In this document: in pieces, positions 45,151 to 54,370 of the stretch
Position numbering within the stretch: the first letter of the stretch is position 1
Layout: every line of letters starts with the position of its first letter
Origin: Saccharopolyspora erythraea NRRL 2338
GTDB lineage: Bacteria > Actinomycetota > Actinomycetes > Mycobacteriales > Pseudonocardiaceae
Assembly (NCBI RefSeq): GCF_000062885.1
Contig: NC_009142.1
Coordinates: forward strand, 6,375,584 to 6,439,583
Direction: 5' to 3'
Length of the DNA stretch: 64,000 nucleotides
Position numbers and translations under genes: made by a program
The notes under the pieces: generated by a model
What the model was told of the DNA's origin: nothing
The model's input: only the letters and a program-made list of their open reading frames with translations
Database searches by the model: none

Positions 45151-45342
45151 CGATGCTTCGACCAGTTGCGGGTCCTGGGTGATGAACAGCATGATCGCGC
45201 CCATCAGCAGCGTAGCCGACACCATGCCGCCCAGCGCCGTGCCGAACGACCGGTCGGCGAACAGCCGCAGGTCCAGCAGCGGATGCTTCAGCCTTCGCTG
45301 CCCGCGGACGAAGACGACGGCGAATGCTGCGCCGATCGCACC
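45151..45342 (-). pseudogene. Fragment of a DHA2-type MFS transporter within a decayed region
   Basis: About 64 codons read RRLKHPLLDLRLFADRSF and GTALGGMVSATLLMGAIMLF, the middle segment of a 14-helix EmrB/QacA transporter, with no start or remaining helices. The wider stretch 44915-45480 has other short protein-like scraps (minus strand MKLLWSSPNTAQRIIPAGQL near 44930-45005), so it looks like several genes in decay. Confidence 0.55.
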
Positions 45343-45482
45343 GCGGCGGGCAAGTTGTCGCAGACAGGTCGGAGCGGTCGACCGATCTTTGACATCCGGC
45401 ACGGGACCCCGCGATGAACGCACCGGGCGGGGAGGTCCGGACCGCCTGCGCGATCGGTGCTGGACCGGCCCGGACAGCGAAG

Positions 45483-45514
45483 AACCCCGCCGGACCGCGT
45501 GGTCGGGCGGGGTT
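45483..45514 (-). terminator. Terminator after tesB
   Basis: AACCCCGCC / GGCGGGGTT stem extended inward by GACC/GGTC past one mismatch, 44 nt beyond the tesB stop. Confidence 0.75.
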
Positions 45515-45557
45515 GCGCGTCCTTCGGCGTCAGCGGCCGGAGACCGTCAGCGCGGCG

Positions 45558-46493
45558 TCACTGGTTGACGCGCAGCAGGCCCTCCTGCACCACGGTCGCG
45601 ACGAGGCGTCCGTCGCGGGAGAAGAAGCGCCCGGTCGCCAGGCCGCGCGCACCGGAGGCGCTCGGCGACGCGCAGTCGTAGAGCAGCCACTCGTCGGCGC
45701 GGAAGCGGCGGTGGAACCACATCGCGTGGTCCAGGCTCGCGCCGGAGACGTCGTCGAACCCCCAGTAGACGCCGTGCCTGCCGAGGACGGCGTCCAGCAG
45801 CGTCAGGTCGGAGGCGAAGGCGACCATGCAGACGTGCAGCAGCGGGTCGTCGGGCAGCGAGCCGTCGGCCTTCATCCACACCTGGCTGCGCGCCTCGCGG
45901 TTGTCGCTGCCGCGGCGCTCCCACGGCGGGTCGGTGACGTAGCGGACGTCGATCGGGCGGGGCTGCGCCCGCCCCAGCTTCCTGAGCATCTCCCCCGCGA
46001 GCTCGCCGTAGGTCGGCAGCGTCTCGGGGTCGGGTACCTCCGGCATCGGCTCCTGGTGGTCGATGCCGTCCTCCTCGACCTGGAAGGAGGCCGAGAGCGA
46101 GAAGATCGCCTTGCCACGCTGCACGGCGACCACTCGACGGGTTGTGAACGACCGGCCGTCCCGGGTGCGGTCCACCTCGTAGACGATCGGGATGCTCGGG
46201 TCCCCGGGCCGGATGAAGTAGGCGTGCAGCGAGTGCACCGACCGGTCCTCCGGCACCGTGCGACCCGCGGCGACCAGGGCCTGCCCCGCGACCTGACCTC
46301 CGAAGACCCGCACCGGGGACTCCGCCGGGCTGACGCCGCGGAAGATGTTCTCCTCGATGCGCTCGAGGTCCAGCAGCGCCACCAGGTCGTCCAGCACGGG
46401 CTGGCCGTGCGGCACGCCGTGGTCCAGCGCAACTGAGCCGTCGATGCGGCTGCCCGCCGGGTCGGCGGCGGCAGCTCTGGCCGCTTCGGTCAC
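45558..46493 (-). CDS. tesB: Acyl-CoA thioesterase II
   Basis: Double hot-dog thioesterase hydrolysing medium/long acyl-CoA. The 311 residues carry RVFGGQVAGQALVAAGRTV, the first-half HSLHAYFIRPGDPSIPI, SASFQVEEDGIDHQ, and the C-terminal catalytic region SLDHAMWFHRRFRADEWLLY. GTG 46493 follows GAGGAG by 7 nt. 88 nt downstream of pyk on the same strand. Confidence 0.93.
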   Translation of the reverse strand: MTEAARAAAADPAGSRIDGSVALDHGVPHGQPVLDDLVALLDLERIEENIFRGVSPAESPVRVFGGQVAGQALVAAGRTVPEDRSVHSLHAYFIRPGDPSIPIVYEVDRTRDGRSFTTRRVVAVQRGKAIFSLSASFQVEEDGIDHQEPMPEVPDPETLPTYGELAGEMLRKLGRAQPRPIDVRYVTDPPWERRGSDNREARSQVWMKADGSLPDDPLLHVCMVAFASDLTLLDAVLGRHGVYWGFDDVSGASLDHAMWFHRRFRADEWLLYDCASPSASGARGLATGRFFSRDGRLVATVVQEGLLRVNQ

Positions 46494-46581
46494 TGCGGAC
46501 TCCTCGGGTCGCGCGCCGCGGTGGCCGGTTTTCCGGGCCGGGGCCGGAAAACTGCCACCTGCGGCACTGGCCCGGCCAGGA

Positions 46582-48003
46582 TCAGATGTGGTCTTCCTCG
46601 CCCAGCCGGTGCACACGGATCAGGTTGGTCGACCCGACGGTGCCCGGCGGCGAACCCGCGACGATGACGACCATGTCGCCCCGCTGGGAACGTCCCAGCG
46701 ACAGCATCGCCTGGTCCACCTGCCGTACCATCTGGTCGGTCGTGTCCACCTTAGGCACGAGGAACGTCTCCGTCCCCCAAGTGAGAGCGAGCTGACTGCG
46801 CACCGACTCCTCGGGGGTGAAGGCCAGCAGAGGCAGCCGGGTGTGCAGCCGCGCGAGCCTTCGCACGGTGTCGCCGGACTGCGTGAACGCCACCAGCGCC
46901 TTGGCGTTGAGCCGCTCCCCGATGTCGCGGGCGGCGTAGGAGATCACGCCGCGCTTGGTGCGCGGGACGTGGCTCAGCGGCGGCGGCGCGGTGGAACCGG
47001 CCTCGACGGCCTCGACGATGCGCGCCATCGTCTGCACCGTCTCCACCGGGTAGCGCCCGACGCTGGTCTCGCCGGAGAGCATCACCGCGTCGGTGCCGTC
47101 GAGCACCGCGTTGGCGACGTCGGAGGTCTCGGCCCGGGTCGGACGCGAGTTCTGGATCATCGAGTCCAGCATCTGGGTGGCCACGATGACCGGCTTGGCG
47201 TTCTCCCGCGCTATGCGGATCGCCTTCTTCTGCACCAGCGGCACGTGCTCGAGCGGGACCTCGACGCCCAGGTCGCCGCGCGCGACCATGATGCCGTCGA
47301 AGGCCAGCACGATGGCCTCGAGGTTGTCGACCGCCTCCGGCTTCTCCAGCTTGGCGATCACCGGCGCCCGGCGCCCGACCCGGTCCATCACCTGGTGCAC
47401 CAGGTCGATGTCGGCGGGGCTGCGCACGAACGACAGCGCGACGAAGTCCACGCCGAGCTGGAGGGCGAACTCCAGGTCCTCGACGTCCTTCTCCGACAGG
47501 GCGGGCACCGAGATGTCCATGCCGGGCATGGACAGGCCCTTGTTGTCCGAGACCGGACCGCCCTCGGTCACCTCGCACACCACGTCGTTGTCCTCGACCG
47601 CGCTGACGACCAGGCCGACCTTGCCGTCGTCGACCAGGAGCCGGTCACCGACCTTGGCGTCGGAGGCCAGCCCCTTGTAGGTGGTGGACACGCGGTCGTG
47701 GGTGCCCTGGACATCGTCGACCGTGATTCGTACGACGTCGCCGGTGCGCCACTCGACCGGCCCGGCGGCGAACTTGCCGAGGCGGATCTTCGGTCCCTGC
47801 AGGTCACCCAGGACGCCCACGGCGCGGCCGGACTCCTTGGCCGCGGCCCGGACCATGTCGTAGACCCGCTGGTGATCGGTGTGGCTGCCGTGGCTGAAGT
47901 TCAGCCGGGCGACGTCCATTCCGCTGCTGACGAGCTCCGCCATCCGCTCGGGATTGGCAGTGGCGGGGCCCATGGTACAAACGATCTTGGCTCGTCGACT
48001 CAC
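46582..48003 (-). CDS. pyk: Pyruvate kinase
   Basis: Glycolytic enzyme making pyruvate and ATP. The 473 residues show KIVCTMGPATANPERMAEL, LNFSHGSHTDH, the signature IAKLEKPEAVDNLEAI, MVARGDLGVEVPLEHVP and ATQMLDSMIQNSRPTRAE. The GTG at 48003 has no SD; TAGGCT lies 8 nt upstream, so the mRNA may be leaderless like that of lrp. Confidence 0.96.
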   Translation of the reverse strand: MSRRAKIVCTMGPATANPERMAELVSSGMDVARLNFSHGSHTDHQRVYDMVRAAAKESGRAVGVLGDLQGPKIRLGKFAAGPVEWRTGDVVRITVDDVQGTHDRVSTTYKGLASDAKVGDRLLVDDGKVGLVVSAVEDNDVVCEVTEGGPVSDNKGLSMPGMDISVPALSEKDVEDLEFALQLGVDFVALSFVRSPADIDLVHQVMDRVGRRAPVIAKLEKPEAVDNLEAIVLAFDGIMVARGDLGVEVPLEHVPLVQKKAIRIARENAKPVIVATQMLDSMIQNSRPTRAETSDVANAVLDGTDAVMLSGETSVGRYPVETVQTMARIVEAVEAGSTAPPPLSHVPRTKRGVISYAARDIGERLNAKALVAFTQSGDTVRRLARLHTRLPLLAFTPEESVRSQLALTWGTETFLVPKVDTTDQMVRQVDQAMLSLGRSQRGDMVVIVAGSPPGTVGSTNLIRVHRLGEEDHI

Positions 48004-48078
48004 GTTGGGTCAGCCTAGTCTGTTGACCGCCGCGTGCAGTACGCAGCGTCGGCTGCGGAGTCGAATCGGGGAACATCG

Positions 48079-48420
48079 TTGCTGGATCATTACAGAGCGC
48101 AGCTCACCAGGGTTCCGTTCGGTCTGGCGGTGGCGGCCAGCCTGGTCGTCCTGTTCACCCCCGAATCCGGCGTTCCGGTCGCGCCGCCCGGCACCGACAA
48201 GGTCGTGCACCTGCTGCTGTTCGCGGCGCTGGCGATCACCGGCCGGATGGCGGGCCTGCGTCGCCCGCTGCTGCCGGGCCTGCTGGCCTACGCGGTGTTG
48301 TCCGAGGTCGCGCAGGGCCTGCTGCCGATCGGGCGCAGCTTCGACCCGGTCGACATCGGCTTCGACGCGCTGGGCGCGGTGGCCGGTTGGACGGTGGTCG
48401 CGGTGTCGCGCCGCGGCTGA
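48079..48420 (+). CDS. VanZ-like family membrane protein
   Basis: A 113-residue protein with about four helices and VanZ-family polar residues TDKVVHLLLFAALA, LSEVAQGLLPIGRSFDPVDI and GFDALGAVAG. Function in these small relatives is not established. TTG 48079 follows GGGGAA; a GTG at 48034 is the alternative. Divergent from pyk. Confidence 0.7.
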   Translation: MLDHYRAQLTRVPFGLAVAASLVVLFTPESGVPVAPPGTDKVVHLLLFAALAITGRMAGLRRPLLPGLLAYAVLSEVAQGLLPIGRSFDPVDIGFDALGAVAGWTVVAVSRRG

Positions 48421-48433
48421 TTTGCTGGTCGGC

Positions 48434-49054
48434 ATGCACCAGACCCGCGGGCCGGGACGGCCGCCGAAGCTGACGAGGGACGCGGTGGTCGGGGCGGCCG
48501 AGGAGATCGTCCGGCGCGACGGGGTCGACGCGCTGACGATGCGCTCCGTGGCCGTCGCGCTCGGAGCCTCCCCGATGTCGCTGTACCGGCACGTGGGAGG
48601 CAAGGACGAGCTGCTGGTGCTGCTGCTCGACCGCGCCGCCCGGCAGATCGTGGCGCCGGACCTCCCCGCCGATCCCCGTGAGCGGCTGACGGCTCTGTGC
48701 ACGCTCCTGCACGACGAGCTGGTACCCCGCCCCTGGGCGGTGCGGGTGCTCGCGGCGGGCAACCTCGTCGGCCCGTCGGTGCTGTGGCTGATCGAGGACA
48801 TCACCGCGAGCTTCGCGGCTTGCGGGCTCGATCCCGACGCCGCATACGACGCTTACCGGGTGGTGTGGCGGTTCGTCGTGGGCGAGCTGGTGGTGCGGCA
48901 GTCGGCGCGGACCGAGCCGGCCCAGTCGCGGCAGGTGCTCGGCGAGGTCGACGCCTCGCGGTACCCGGCGCTGGCGGCGGTGGCGCACCCCAGGACGACG
49001 GAGACCTTCGGCCCCGGGCTGGAGGCGTTGCTGGACGGGCTGACCCGCGGGTAG
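48434..49054 (+). CDS. TetR-family regulator
   Basis: A 206-residue regulator: HTH LTMRSVAVALGASPMSLYRH and a C-terminal domain of the TetR_C type. ATG 48434 follows the VanZ stop by 13 nt with a poor SD. A perfect operator immediately downstream suggests it represses the SnoaL-like gene, and possibly itself through upstream sites not seen. Confidence 0.87.
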   Translation: MHQTRGPGRPPKLTRDAVVGAAEEIVRRDGVDALTMRSVAVALGASPMSLYRHVGGKDELLVLLLDRAARQIVAPDLPADPRERLTALCTLLHDELVPRPWAVRVLAAGNLVGPSVLWLIEDITASFAACGLDPDAAYDAYRVVWRFVVGELVVRQSARTEPAQSRQVLGEVDASRYPALAAVAHPRTTETFGPGLEALLDGLTRG

Positions 49055-49058
49055 TACT

Positions 49059-49078
49059 TTTGCGTACACGTACGCAAA
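49059..49078. promoter_or_regulatory. Perfect TetR operator before the SnoaL-like gene
   Basis: TTTGCGTAC-AC-GTACGCAAA, a 9-2-9 perfect inverted repeat, 4 nt after the tetR stop and 18 nt before the SnoaL-like ATG. Confidence 0.78.
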
Positions 49079-49096
49079 CCTTGGGGGTGTCGCCGG

Positions 49097-49519
49097 ATGG
49101 AACCGACCGCGCACGAGCTGTACCGCCGCTGGCTGCCCGGGCTGTGGAACGCGCCGCCGGAGGAGATGGCCGGCATCGCGGAAGGGATCTTCACCGCCGA
49201 CGCCATTGCGCACTGGGGGCCGGGCAGGGACTACAGCGGAGCGCGGGTCATCGCCGACAAGGTGCGCGAGGGCGTCGAGATGTTCGACGACGTGGTGGTC
49301 GAGCTGGAGCACGGGCCGATCGTCGACGGCGACCTGGTGGCCGCGCGGTGGACCTTCGCGGGGCGTTTCCGCGGCGGCGTGCCCGACTTCCCGGGCAAGG
49401 CCGGGGCCGAGGTCCGCTACCACGGCATGGACCTGTTGCGGGTCCGCGACGGCCGCTTCGCGGAGTACTGGCCGATGGGCGACAACCTGACCCTGATGCA
49501 GCAGCTCGGCCTGGCGTGA
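49097..49519 (+). CDS. SnoaL-like / nuclear transport factor 2-fold protein
   Basis: A 140-residue cone-barrel protein (ELYRRWLPGLWNAPPEEMAG, FTADAIAHWGPGRDYSG, DGRFAEYWPMGDNLTLMQQL) of the SnoaL-like polyketide cyclase/ester-cyclase group; exact activity unknown. Placed directly behind a TetR gene and operator, so likely induced by that regulator's ligand. Confidence 0.8.
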   Translation: MEPTAHELYRRWLPGLWNAPPEEMAGIAEGIFTADAIAHWGPGRDYSGARVIADKVREGVEMFDDVVVELEHGPIVDGDLVAARWTFAGRFRGGVPDFPGKAGAEVRYHGMDLLRVRDGRFAEYWPMGDNLTLMQQLGLA

Positions 49520-49595
49520 GGCCGCCGGGCGCACTTGGCCCGCTGCCACGCGATGCTGACGCGCCACGTGCGACCGTCAGCGGCGCCGCTTCGCC

Positions 49596-50255
49596 TCAGC
49601 GGCGCTTCTTCTCCGTCAGTCCGATGTGGTCGGCGCACCACTGGTTCAGCTCGCGCACCTGCTTCCAGCTCCGGCGCACCCGCTGCAGGCAGTCGCGCTC
49701 GTGCAGGACGTCGTCGGGTTCCCATCGCCGGAGGGCGTAGAGGGTGCGGTGGCGCAGCAGGTCGAGCCTCGGGTGGTCCTCGGACACCCCGCGCGGACGG
49801 CTCTTGAGCCTCTCCCCCGCGATCTCCCAGCCCCGCAACGAGTCCAGGATCTCGCGCAGCCGCTCGCCGTGGATCTCGGTGTCGACGGCGGTGCGGAAAC
49901 GGGCGAGCTGGTCGGACTCGGTGTGGTAGCAGCCGCCCGCGACGAGCATCCCGGCCGCGCTGATCTCGACGTAGTAGGCGCCGCCACCGCGTCCCTGCTC
50001 GATCACCGCGCCGCAGTGGGTCTTGTACGGCGACTTGTCGGAGCTGAACCGCACGTCGCGGTGCGGGCGGAACACCTTGCCGCTGCCGAACCCGGGGCCG
50101 AACTCCGGCTCCAGCTCGGCGACCAGCGCCTCCATCGGCCCGCGCACGTGCTCCCGGTAGAGCTGGAGGTTGTCGGTCCAGAACGCCTTGGAGTTGTCCT
50201 CCTCCAACTGCTCGAAGAACTCCACCGCACCGTCGCCGAAACCCTCGAACCGCAC
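49596..50255 (-). CDS. DUF2461 family protein
   Basis: A 219-residue cytosolic protein of the DUF2461 (TIGR02453) family, recognised by FFEQLEEDNSKAFWTDN, RDVRFSSDKSPYKTHCGAVI and GGAYYVEISAAGMLVAGGCY. No function is established. GTG start at 50255. Confidence 0.82.
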   Translation of the reverse strand: MRFEGFGDGAVEFFEQLEEDNSKAFWTDNLQLYREHVRGPMEALVAELEPEFGPGFGSGKVFRPHRDVRFSSDKSPYKTHCGAVIEQGRGGGAYYVEISAAGMLVAGGCYHTESDQLARFRTAVDTEIHGERLREILDSLRGWEIAGERLKSRPRGVSEDHPRLDLLRHRTLYALRRWEPDDVLHERDCLQRVRRSWKQVRELNQWCADHIGLTEKKRR

Positions 50256-50443
50256 GGGCCAACCCTAGAACAGCGCCCGTCGCTCCAGTCCGACCGATCT
50301 CCGGCTACGCCGAGCGGGTACGAGTCGCCCGGGAAGCTTGCCCGGCGGAACCGAACGCCGATTGGATCGCCGACATCGCGAACACACGGCAGTCGGTCGG
50401 AGGGCGCTCGTCAGGAGCGGATGAGGTTCCGTACCCGCTGCTG

Positions 50444-50863
50444 GTGCTCGGCGGTGCCGTGGCTGCCCTTTGGGCGGCCAGCGGCACCCTCTACGTCGCG
50501 GTCGCCGTCCCCGCGACCGGCCTCTCGCCGCTGGAGCACGCGAGGCAGGTGCTCGCGGCGATGCCCTACATCGCGGCCGTCGTGGTCGTCCTCGGCGTAC
50601 CGCTCGCACTCGTGGTGGACCGGTTCTGCCGCCTACGGCGATGGGGACCGGGCAGCGTTGTGGCCGCTTTCGCCGTACTCGGCGTGTTGGCGGGGCTGCT
50701 CCTCTGGGCGGTGCTCGGGCGCGACCCGCTTTTCATGTGGCCCGCGGTGGTCGCGGCACCGGCCGGGCGCGCCGCCGCCGAGAGCCTCGCGCGGCGCCGC
50801 TGGGTGCTGGCCGTGCTCACCGCCGCGCCGGTCGCCATCTCCGCGATGCCGCTGGCCGGCTGA
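50444..50863 (+). CDS. Hypothetical four-helix membrane protein
   Basis: A 139-residue hydrophobic protein (about four helices, for example YIAAVVVVLGVPLALVVDR and VVAAFAVLGVLAGLLLWAVL). No family recognised. The start is uncertain: GTG 50444 is the first usable codon but lacks an SD, and in-frame protein-like residues continue a little upstream. Confidence 0.55.
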   Translation: MLGGAVAALWAASGTLYVAVAVPATGLSPLEHARQVLAAMPYIAAVVVVLGVPLALVVDRFCRLRRWGPGSVVAAFAVLGVLAGLLLWAVLGRDPLFMWPAVVAAPAGRAAAESLARRRWVLAVLTAAPVAISAMPLAG

Positions 50864-50889
50864 CGCGCCGCGGGCGACGCGCCGGGACC

Positions 50890-51342
50890 TCACTTGACGA
50901 CCTGGACCTCGTCGCCCGGGTTGAGGGTGTCGAAGAACCGCTTCGCCGCGGTCGTGGACAGGTGGATGCAGCCGTTGGACTGCTGCTCCAGGCTGCCCTC
51001 GTGGAAGGCGACGCCGGTCTTGGTGAAGAACACCGAGTTCGGCATCGGCGCGTTGTTGAACTCGGTGCTGACGTGGTCGGCGTCCTTCCAGAGCACCTTG
51101 TGCACGCCCTCCGGGGTTTCCGATCCGGGCTTGCCGCTCGTGGTGGGGACGGGCCCGTAGGTGGTCTTGCCGTTGTCCTGCAGCCAAGCCTGGTTGGTCG
51201 ACAGGCTCACGCACGCCTTCGCGCTGGCCTGGCACGGGCTGGGGCTGCCGCCGGTGGCCTGCGCGCTCAGCGCCCCACCGGCGAGCACGCCGCCCGCGAC
51301 CAGTGCCGCGACGGTCAGCGCTGGAGCTTTCCTGGTGCCCAT
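50890..51342 (-). CDS. L,D-transpeptidase (YkuD domain), secreted
   Basis: Forms 3-3 peptidoglycan cross-links outside the membrane. The 150 residues have a signal peptide (MGTRKAPALTVAALVAGGVL), a mature cysteine pair near the start, and the YkuD catalytic signature FHEGSLEQQSNGCIHLS with His and Cys. ATG 51342 has GAGGAGAG. Short for the family, lacking an N-terminal Ig-like or LysM module. Confidence 0.9.
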   Translation of the reverse strand: MGTRKAPALTVAALVAGGVLAGGALSAQATGGSPSPCQASAKACVSLSTNQAWLQDNGKTTYGPVPTTSGKPGSETPEGVHKVLWKDADHVSTEFNNAPMPNSVFFTKTGVAFHEGSLEQQSNGCIHLSTTAAKRFFDTLNPGDEVQVVK

Positions 51343-51650
51343 CGCTCTCCTCACATCCTCCGTGCGCATCGCTGTGCGCCCCCTAGACGGTGCCACACGT
51401 CCGGAGGACGTTCGCGCGTCCGCCCAGGCCGGGCCGTGCCTGAGGCCGACCCGGCGTCGGCACGCGTTCGTTCCGGATCAGGCCGTTGCGCTGCTGAAAC
51501 GAAGACGTGCGATCTGTGGCGGACGCCACTACGGTGCCGGGGGACCGACCCCCACGAAACGTGTCCGGCGCCTCACCCGACGGGGTCGGCGACCGGACAC
51601 CTGCCGAAAGTCCCTGTTCCCCGAGCCGGTCTTCGGAGGAAATGGAACCC
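51343..51650. other. Divergent promoter region, no gene recognised
   Basis: 308 nt between the transpeptidase (minus) and a small secreted protein (plus). No defensible gene or clear promoter boxes were seen. Confidence 0.4.
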
Positions 51651-51926
51651 ATGCGCTCCCCCCGACGTAACCGCCCCGCGTCCACGTTCTTCCTCACCCT
51701 CGTCACCACCGGAGTCCTCTGCGCCTGGCTGAGCGTGCCGGGCCAGGGCACCGAACCCGCCGACAACGGCCGGAGCACCGGCCCGGTGCCGGTCCTGGAG
51801 GGCGACGGCGCCGTGACCGGACCCGGCGCCCGCGACCCCGACGCCTACGGCGGCGGGAAGTCCTCCGGCGACCTCCAGCGCGAGTACGGCTGCGAGCGCG
51901 GGTACGTGCCCGCCGAGCACTGCTAG
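51651..51926 (+). CDS. Small secreted protein of unknown function
   Basis: A 91-residue product with a signal sequence (STFFLTLVTTGVLCAWLSVP), a Gly/Asp-rich mature part, and a C-terminus with two cysteines (REYGCERGYVPAEHC) that could form a disulfide. GGAGG lies 11 nt before ATG 51651; an ATG 9 nt earlier is too close to it. No family recognised. Confidence 0.6.
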   Translation: MRSPRRNRPASTFFLTLVTTGVLCAWLSVPGQGTEPADNGRSTGPVPVLEGDGAVTGPGARDPDAYGGGKSSGDLQREYGCERGYVPAEHC

Positions 51927-52009
51927 CGGCCGCGCGCACGCGGGTTCGAGTAGCGATGGTGCGATCGTCTTCGCAGGCCACGCCGCCGCGAGCGGGTTAC
52001 GCTCGGGAT

Positions 52010-54370
52010 GTGGTCTCCACTGCACAGGCCCGTGTTCGGGAGCCGGCGGGCAACCTCCCGGTCGACGTCACGAGCTTCGTCGGCCGCAGGCGCGAGATCA
52101 CGCTCACCAAGCGGCTGCTGGCCGAGTCCAGGGTCGTGACCATCACCGGTCCCGGGGGCGTCGGCAAGACGCGGCTGGCGCTTCGGGTGGCGGGCAACAT
52201 GCGGCGGTCGTTCCGCGACAAGGTGTGGTGCGTCGGGCTGGAGGACGTGCTCGACCCCCGATTGCTGACCGACGCCGTCATCGACCAGCTCGGGCTGGGC
52301 GGCCCGTCCTCGGGCGATGACATCGACACCGTCGTCGAGCACCTGAAGAACCGCGAGATCCTGCTGGTGCTCGACAACTGCGAGCAGATCGTCGACGCCG
52401 TCGCCGACCTCGTCGACAGCGTGATCCGGTGGTGCCCCGGCGTGCGGGTGCTGGCCACCAGCAGGCAGTCGCTGGGCGTGGCCGGGGAGAGCACGCTGTC
52501 GCTGGCGCCGCTGCAGGTGCCCGACATCGACAACCTGCCGCCCGCCGACGCCTACGAGCAGTTCGCCTCGGTGCGGCTGTTCGTCGACCGCGCCAAGGCC
52601 GCCGTGCCGGAGTTCGAGGTCGACGAGCACAACGCCGCCTCCCTGATGCGGCTGTGCTACCACCTCGACGGCAACCCGCTGGCGATCGAGCTGGCCGCGG
52701 TGCGGCTGCGCTCGCTGTCGCCGCAGCAGCTGGAGGAGCGGCTGGCCGAGCGCTACGACCTGCTCAGCGAGGGCAGGCGGGGCGCCCCGGCGCGCCAGCA
52801 GAGCCTGCGCGCGCTGATCGACTGGAGCTACGAGCTGGCCTCCGACCAGGACAAGCTCGCCTGGGCGCGGGTGTCGGCCTTCTCCGGCAGCTTCGACCTG
52901 GACGCCGCCGAGTTCGTCGCGGGCGGCGCCGAGCTGGACCGGCTGGACGTGGTCGGGGCCATGCACTCGCTGGTGGACAAGTCGATCCTGATCCGCGAGG
53001 AGGACGGCGGCGAGGTCCGCTTCCGCCTGCTGCACGCGCTGCGCGAGTACGGGCAGGAGAAGCTGGCCGCCTCCGGCGAGGCGGAGGACGTGCGCAGGCG
53101 GCACCTGCGCTGGTACGACCGGATGATCGAGCGCTTCGCCATGGAGTGGGTCGGACCCGAGCAGGTCGCGTGGGTCAACCGGCTCACCAGCGAGCAGTCG
53201 AACCTGCGCACCGCGATGAAGTCGGCGCTGGACCAGCCTCCCGAGCACGGCACCGCCCTGCGCGTGACCCGGAACATGGCGATCTTCTGGGGCATCCGGG
53301 GCCTGGCCGGGGAGGCCAGGTACTGGCTGGACCAGGCGCTCGAGGCGTCCCCGCAACCGAGCCGCGAACGGGTGTCGGCGCTGCGCAGCACCGCCTGGTT
53401 CGCCCTGCTGCAGGGCGACCACGACGCGGCGCGGCCACCGCTGGAGGAGGCGCTGTCGCTGGCCGGGGAGTACGCGGGCCCGATCGAGCGCTCCTACCTC
53501 CAGCAGACGCGCGGGATGGCCGAGTTCTTCGACGGCAGGCTCGACCGGGCGGGCGAGCTGTTCCGCGAGTCGCTGGGCGGCTTCCAGGAGCACAACGTCC
53601 CCGGCGGCGAGCTGTTCGCGCTGTTCGGCCTGGGCCTGACGCGCGGGCTGAGCGGCGACCACACCCTCGGCCTGGACCTGCTGGAGCGCTGCGTGCGGCT
53701 CAGCACCGACCTCGGCGAGCTGTTCTGGCGCTCGCACGCGCTGTGGGCGACGGCGCACGTGGAGGTCTCGCGCGGCGAGGTCGACCACGCCGAGGAGGTG
53801 GCCAAGGAGGCGCTGCGGCTCCAGCGCAGGCTGTCCAACCGGCTGGCCACGGCTTTCACCCTGGACACACTGGCGTGGACGGCCGGCATCCAGGGCCGCC
53901 ACGAACGTGCGGCCCGGTTGTTCGGTGCCGCCGCCGCCGTGTGGGAGGCGCTGCGAGCCGCGCCCGCCTACTATTCGACGTTCGAGATCGGGCACGACGA
54001 GCACGTGTCCCGGGTGCGGGAGGCGCTGGGCGACCGCGACTTCCAGGAGGCGTTCGACCGCGGCTACGAGATGCCGCCGGCCGCCGCGCACGACTTCGCC
54101 CTCGAGTCCAAGAAGCACGCCCGCGCCACGACCGCGCGGCGCGACAACGTCCACCCGATGCCGCTGACCCGCCGGGAGCGCGAGATCGCCGAGCTGGTCG
54201 CGCAGGGCCGGACGAACAAGGAGATCGCCGAGGGCCTGGTGATCGCCCAGCGCACCGTCGAGGGGCACGTGCAGAACATCCTGACCAAGCTCGACTTCAC
54301 CTCGCGGGCCCAGATCGCGGGCTGGATCGCCGGGCAGAAGCAGAGTGGCCCAGCCGACACCGGGACCTGA
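52010..54370 (+). CDS. Large LuxR-type regulator with NB-ARC-like ATPase and TPR-like repeats
   Basis: A ~786-residue signal-integrating transcription factor. Order: P-loop ATPase (~25-300; TSFVGRRREI, GPGGVGKTRLALRVA, Walker B ILLVLDNCEQ, VRVLATSRQSLGVAGE), a winged-helix region (LRALIDWSYELASDQDKLAW), tetratricopeptide-like helices (~430-690), and a C-terminal LuxR HTH (LTRREREIAELVAQGRTNKE, TVEGHVQNILTKL). Start GTG 52010 sits 6 nt after TACGCT and may be leaderless; ATG 51956 is the alternative. The activating signal is unknown. Confidence 0.88.
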   Translation: MVSTAQARVREPAGNLPVDVTSFVGRRREITLTKRLLAESRVVTITGPGGVGKTRLALRVAGNMRRSFRDKVWCVGLEDVLDPRLLTDAVIDQLGLGGPSSGDDIDTVVEHLKNREILLVLDNCEQIVDAVADLVDSVIRWCPGVRVLATSRQSLGVAGESTLSLAPLQVPDIDNLPPADAYEQFASVRLFVDRAKAAVPEFEVDEHNAASLMRLCYHLDGNPLAIELAAVRLRSLSPQQLEERLAERYDLLSEGRRGAPARQQSLRALIDWSYELASDQDKLAWARVSAFSGSFDLDAAEFVAGGAELDRLDVVGAMHSLVDKSILIREEDGGEVRFRLLHALREYGQEKLAASGEAEDVRRRHLRWYDRMIERFAMEWVGPEQVAWVNRLTSEQSNLRTAMKSALDQPPEHGTALRVTRNMAIFWGIRGLAGEARYWLDQALEASPQPSRERVSALRSTAWFALLQGDHDAARPPLEEALSLAGEYAGPIERSYLQQTRGMAEFFDGRLDRAGELFRESLGGFQEHNVPGGELFALFGLGLTRGLSGDHTLGLDLLERCVRLSTDLGELFWRSHALWATAHVEVSRGEVDHAEEVAKEALRLQRRLSNRLATAFTLDTLAWTAGIQGRHERAARLFGAAAAVWEALRAAPAYYSTFEIGHDEHVSRVREALGDRDFQEAFDRGYEMPPAAAHDFALESKKHARATTARRDNVHPMPLTRREREIAELVAQGRTNKEIAEGLVIAQRTVEGHVQNILTKLDFTSRAQIAGWIAGQKQSGPADTGT

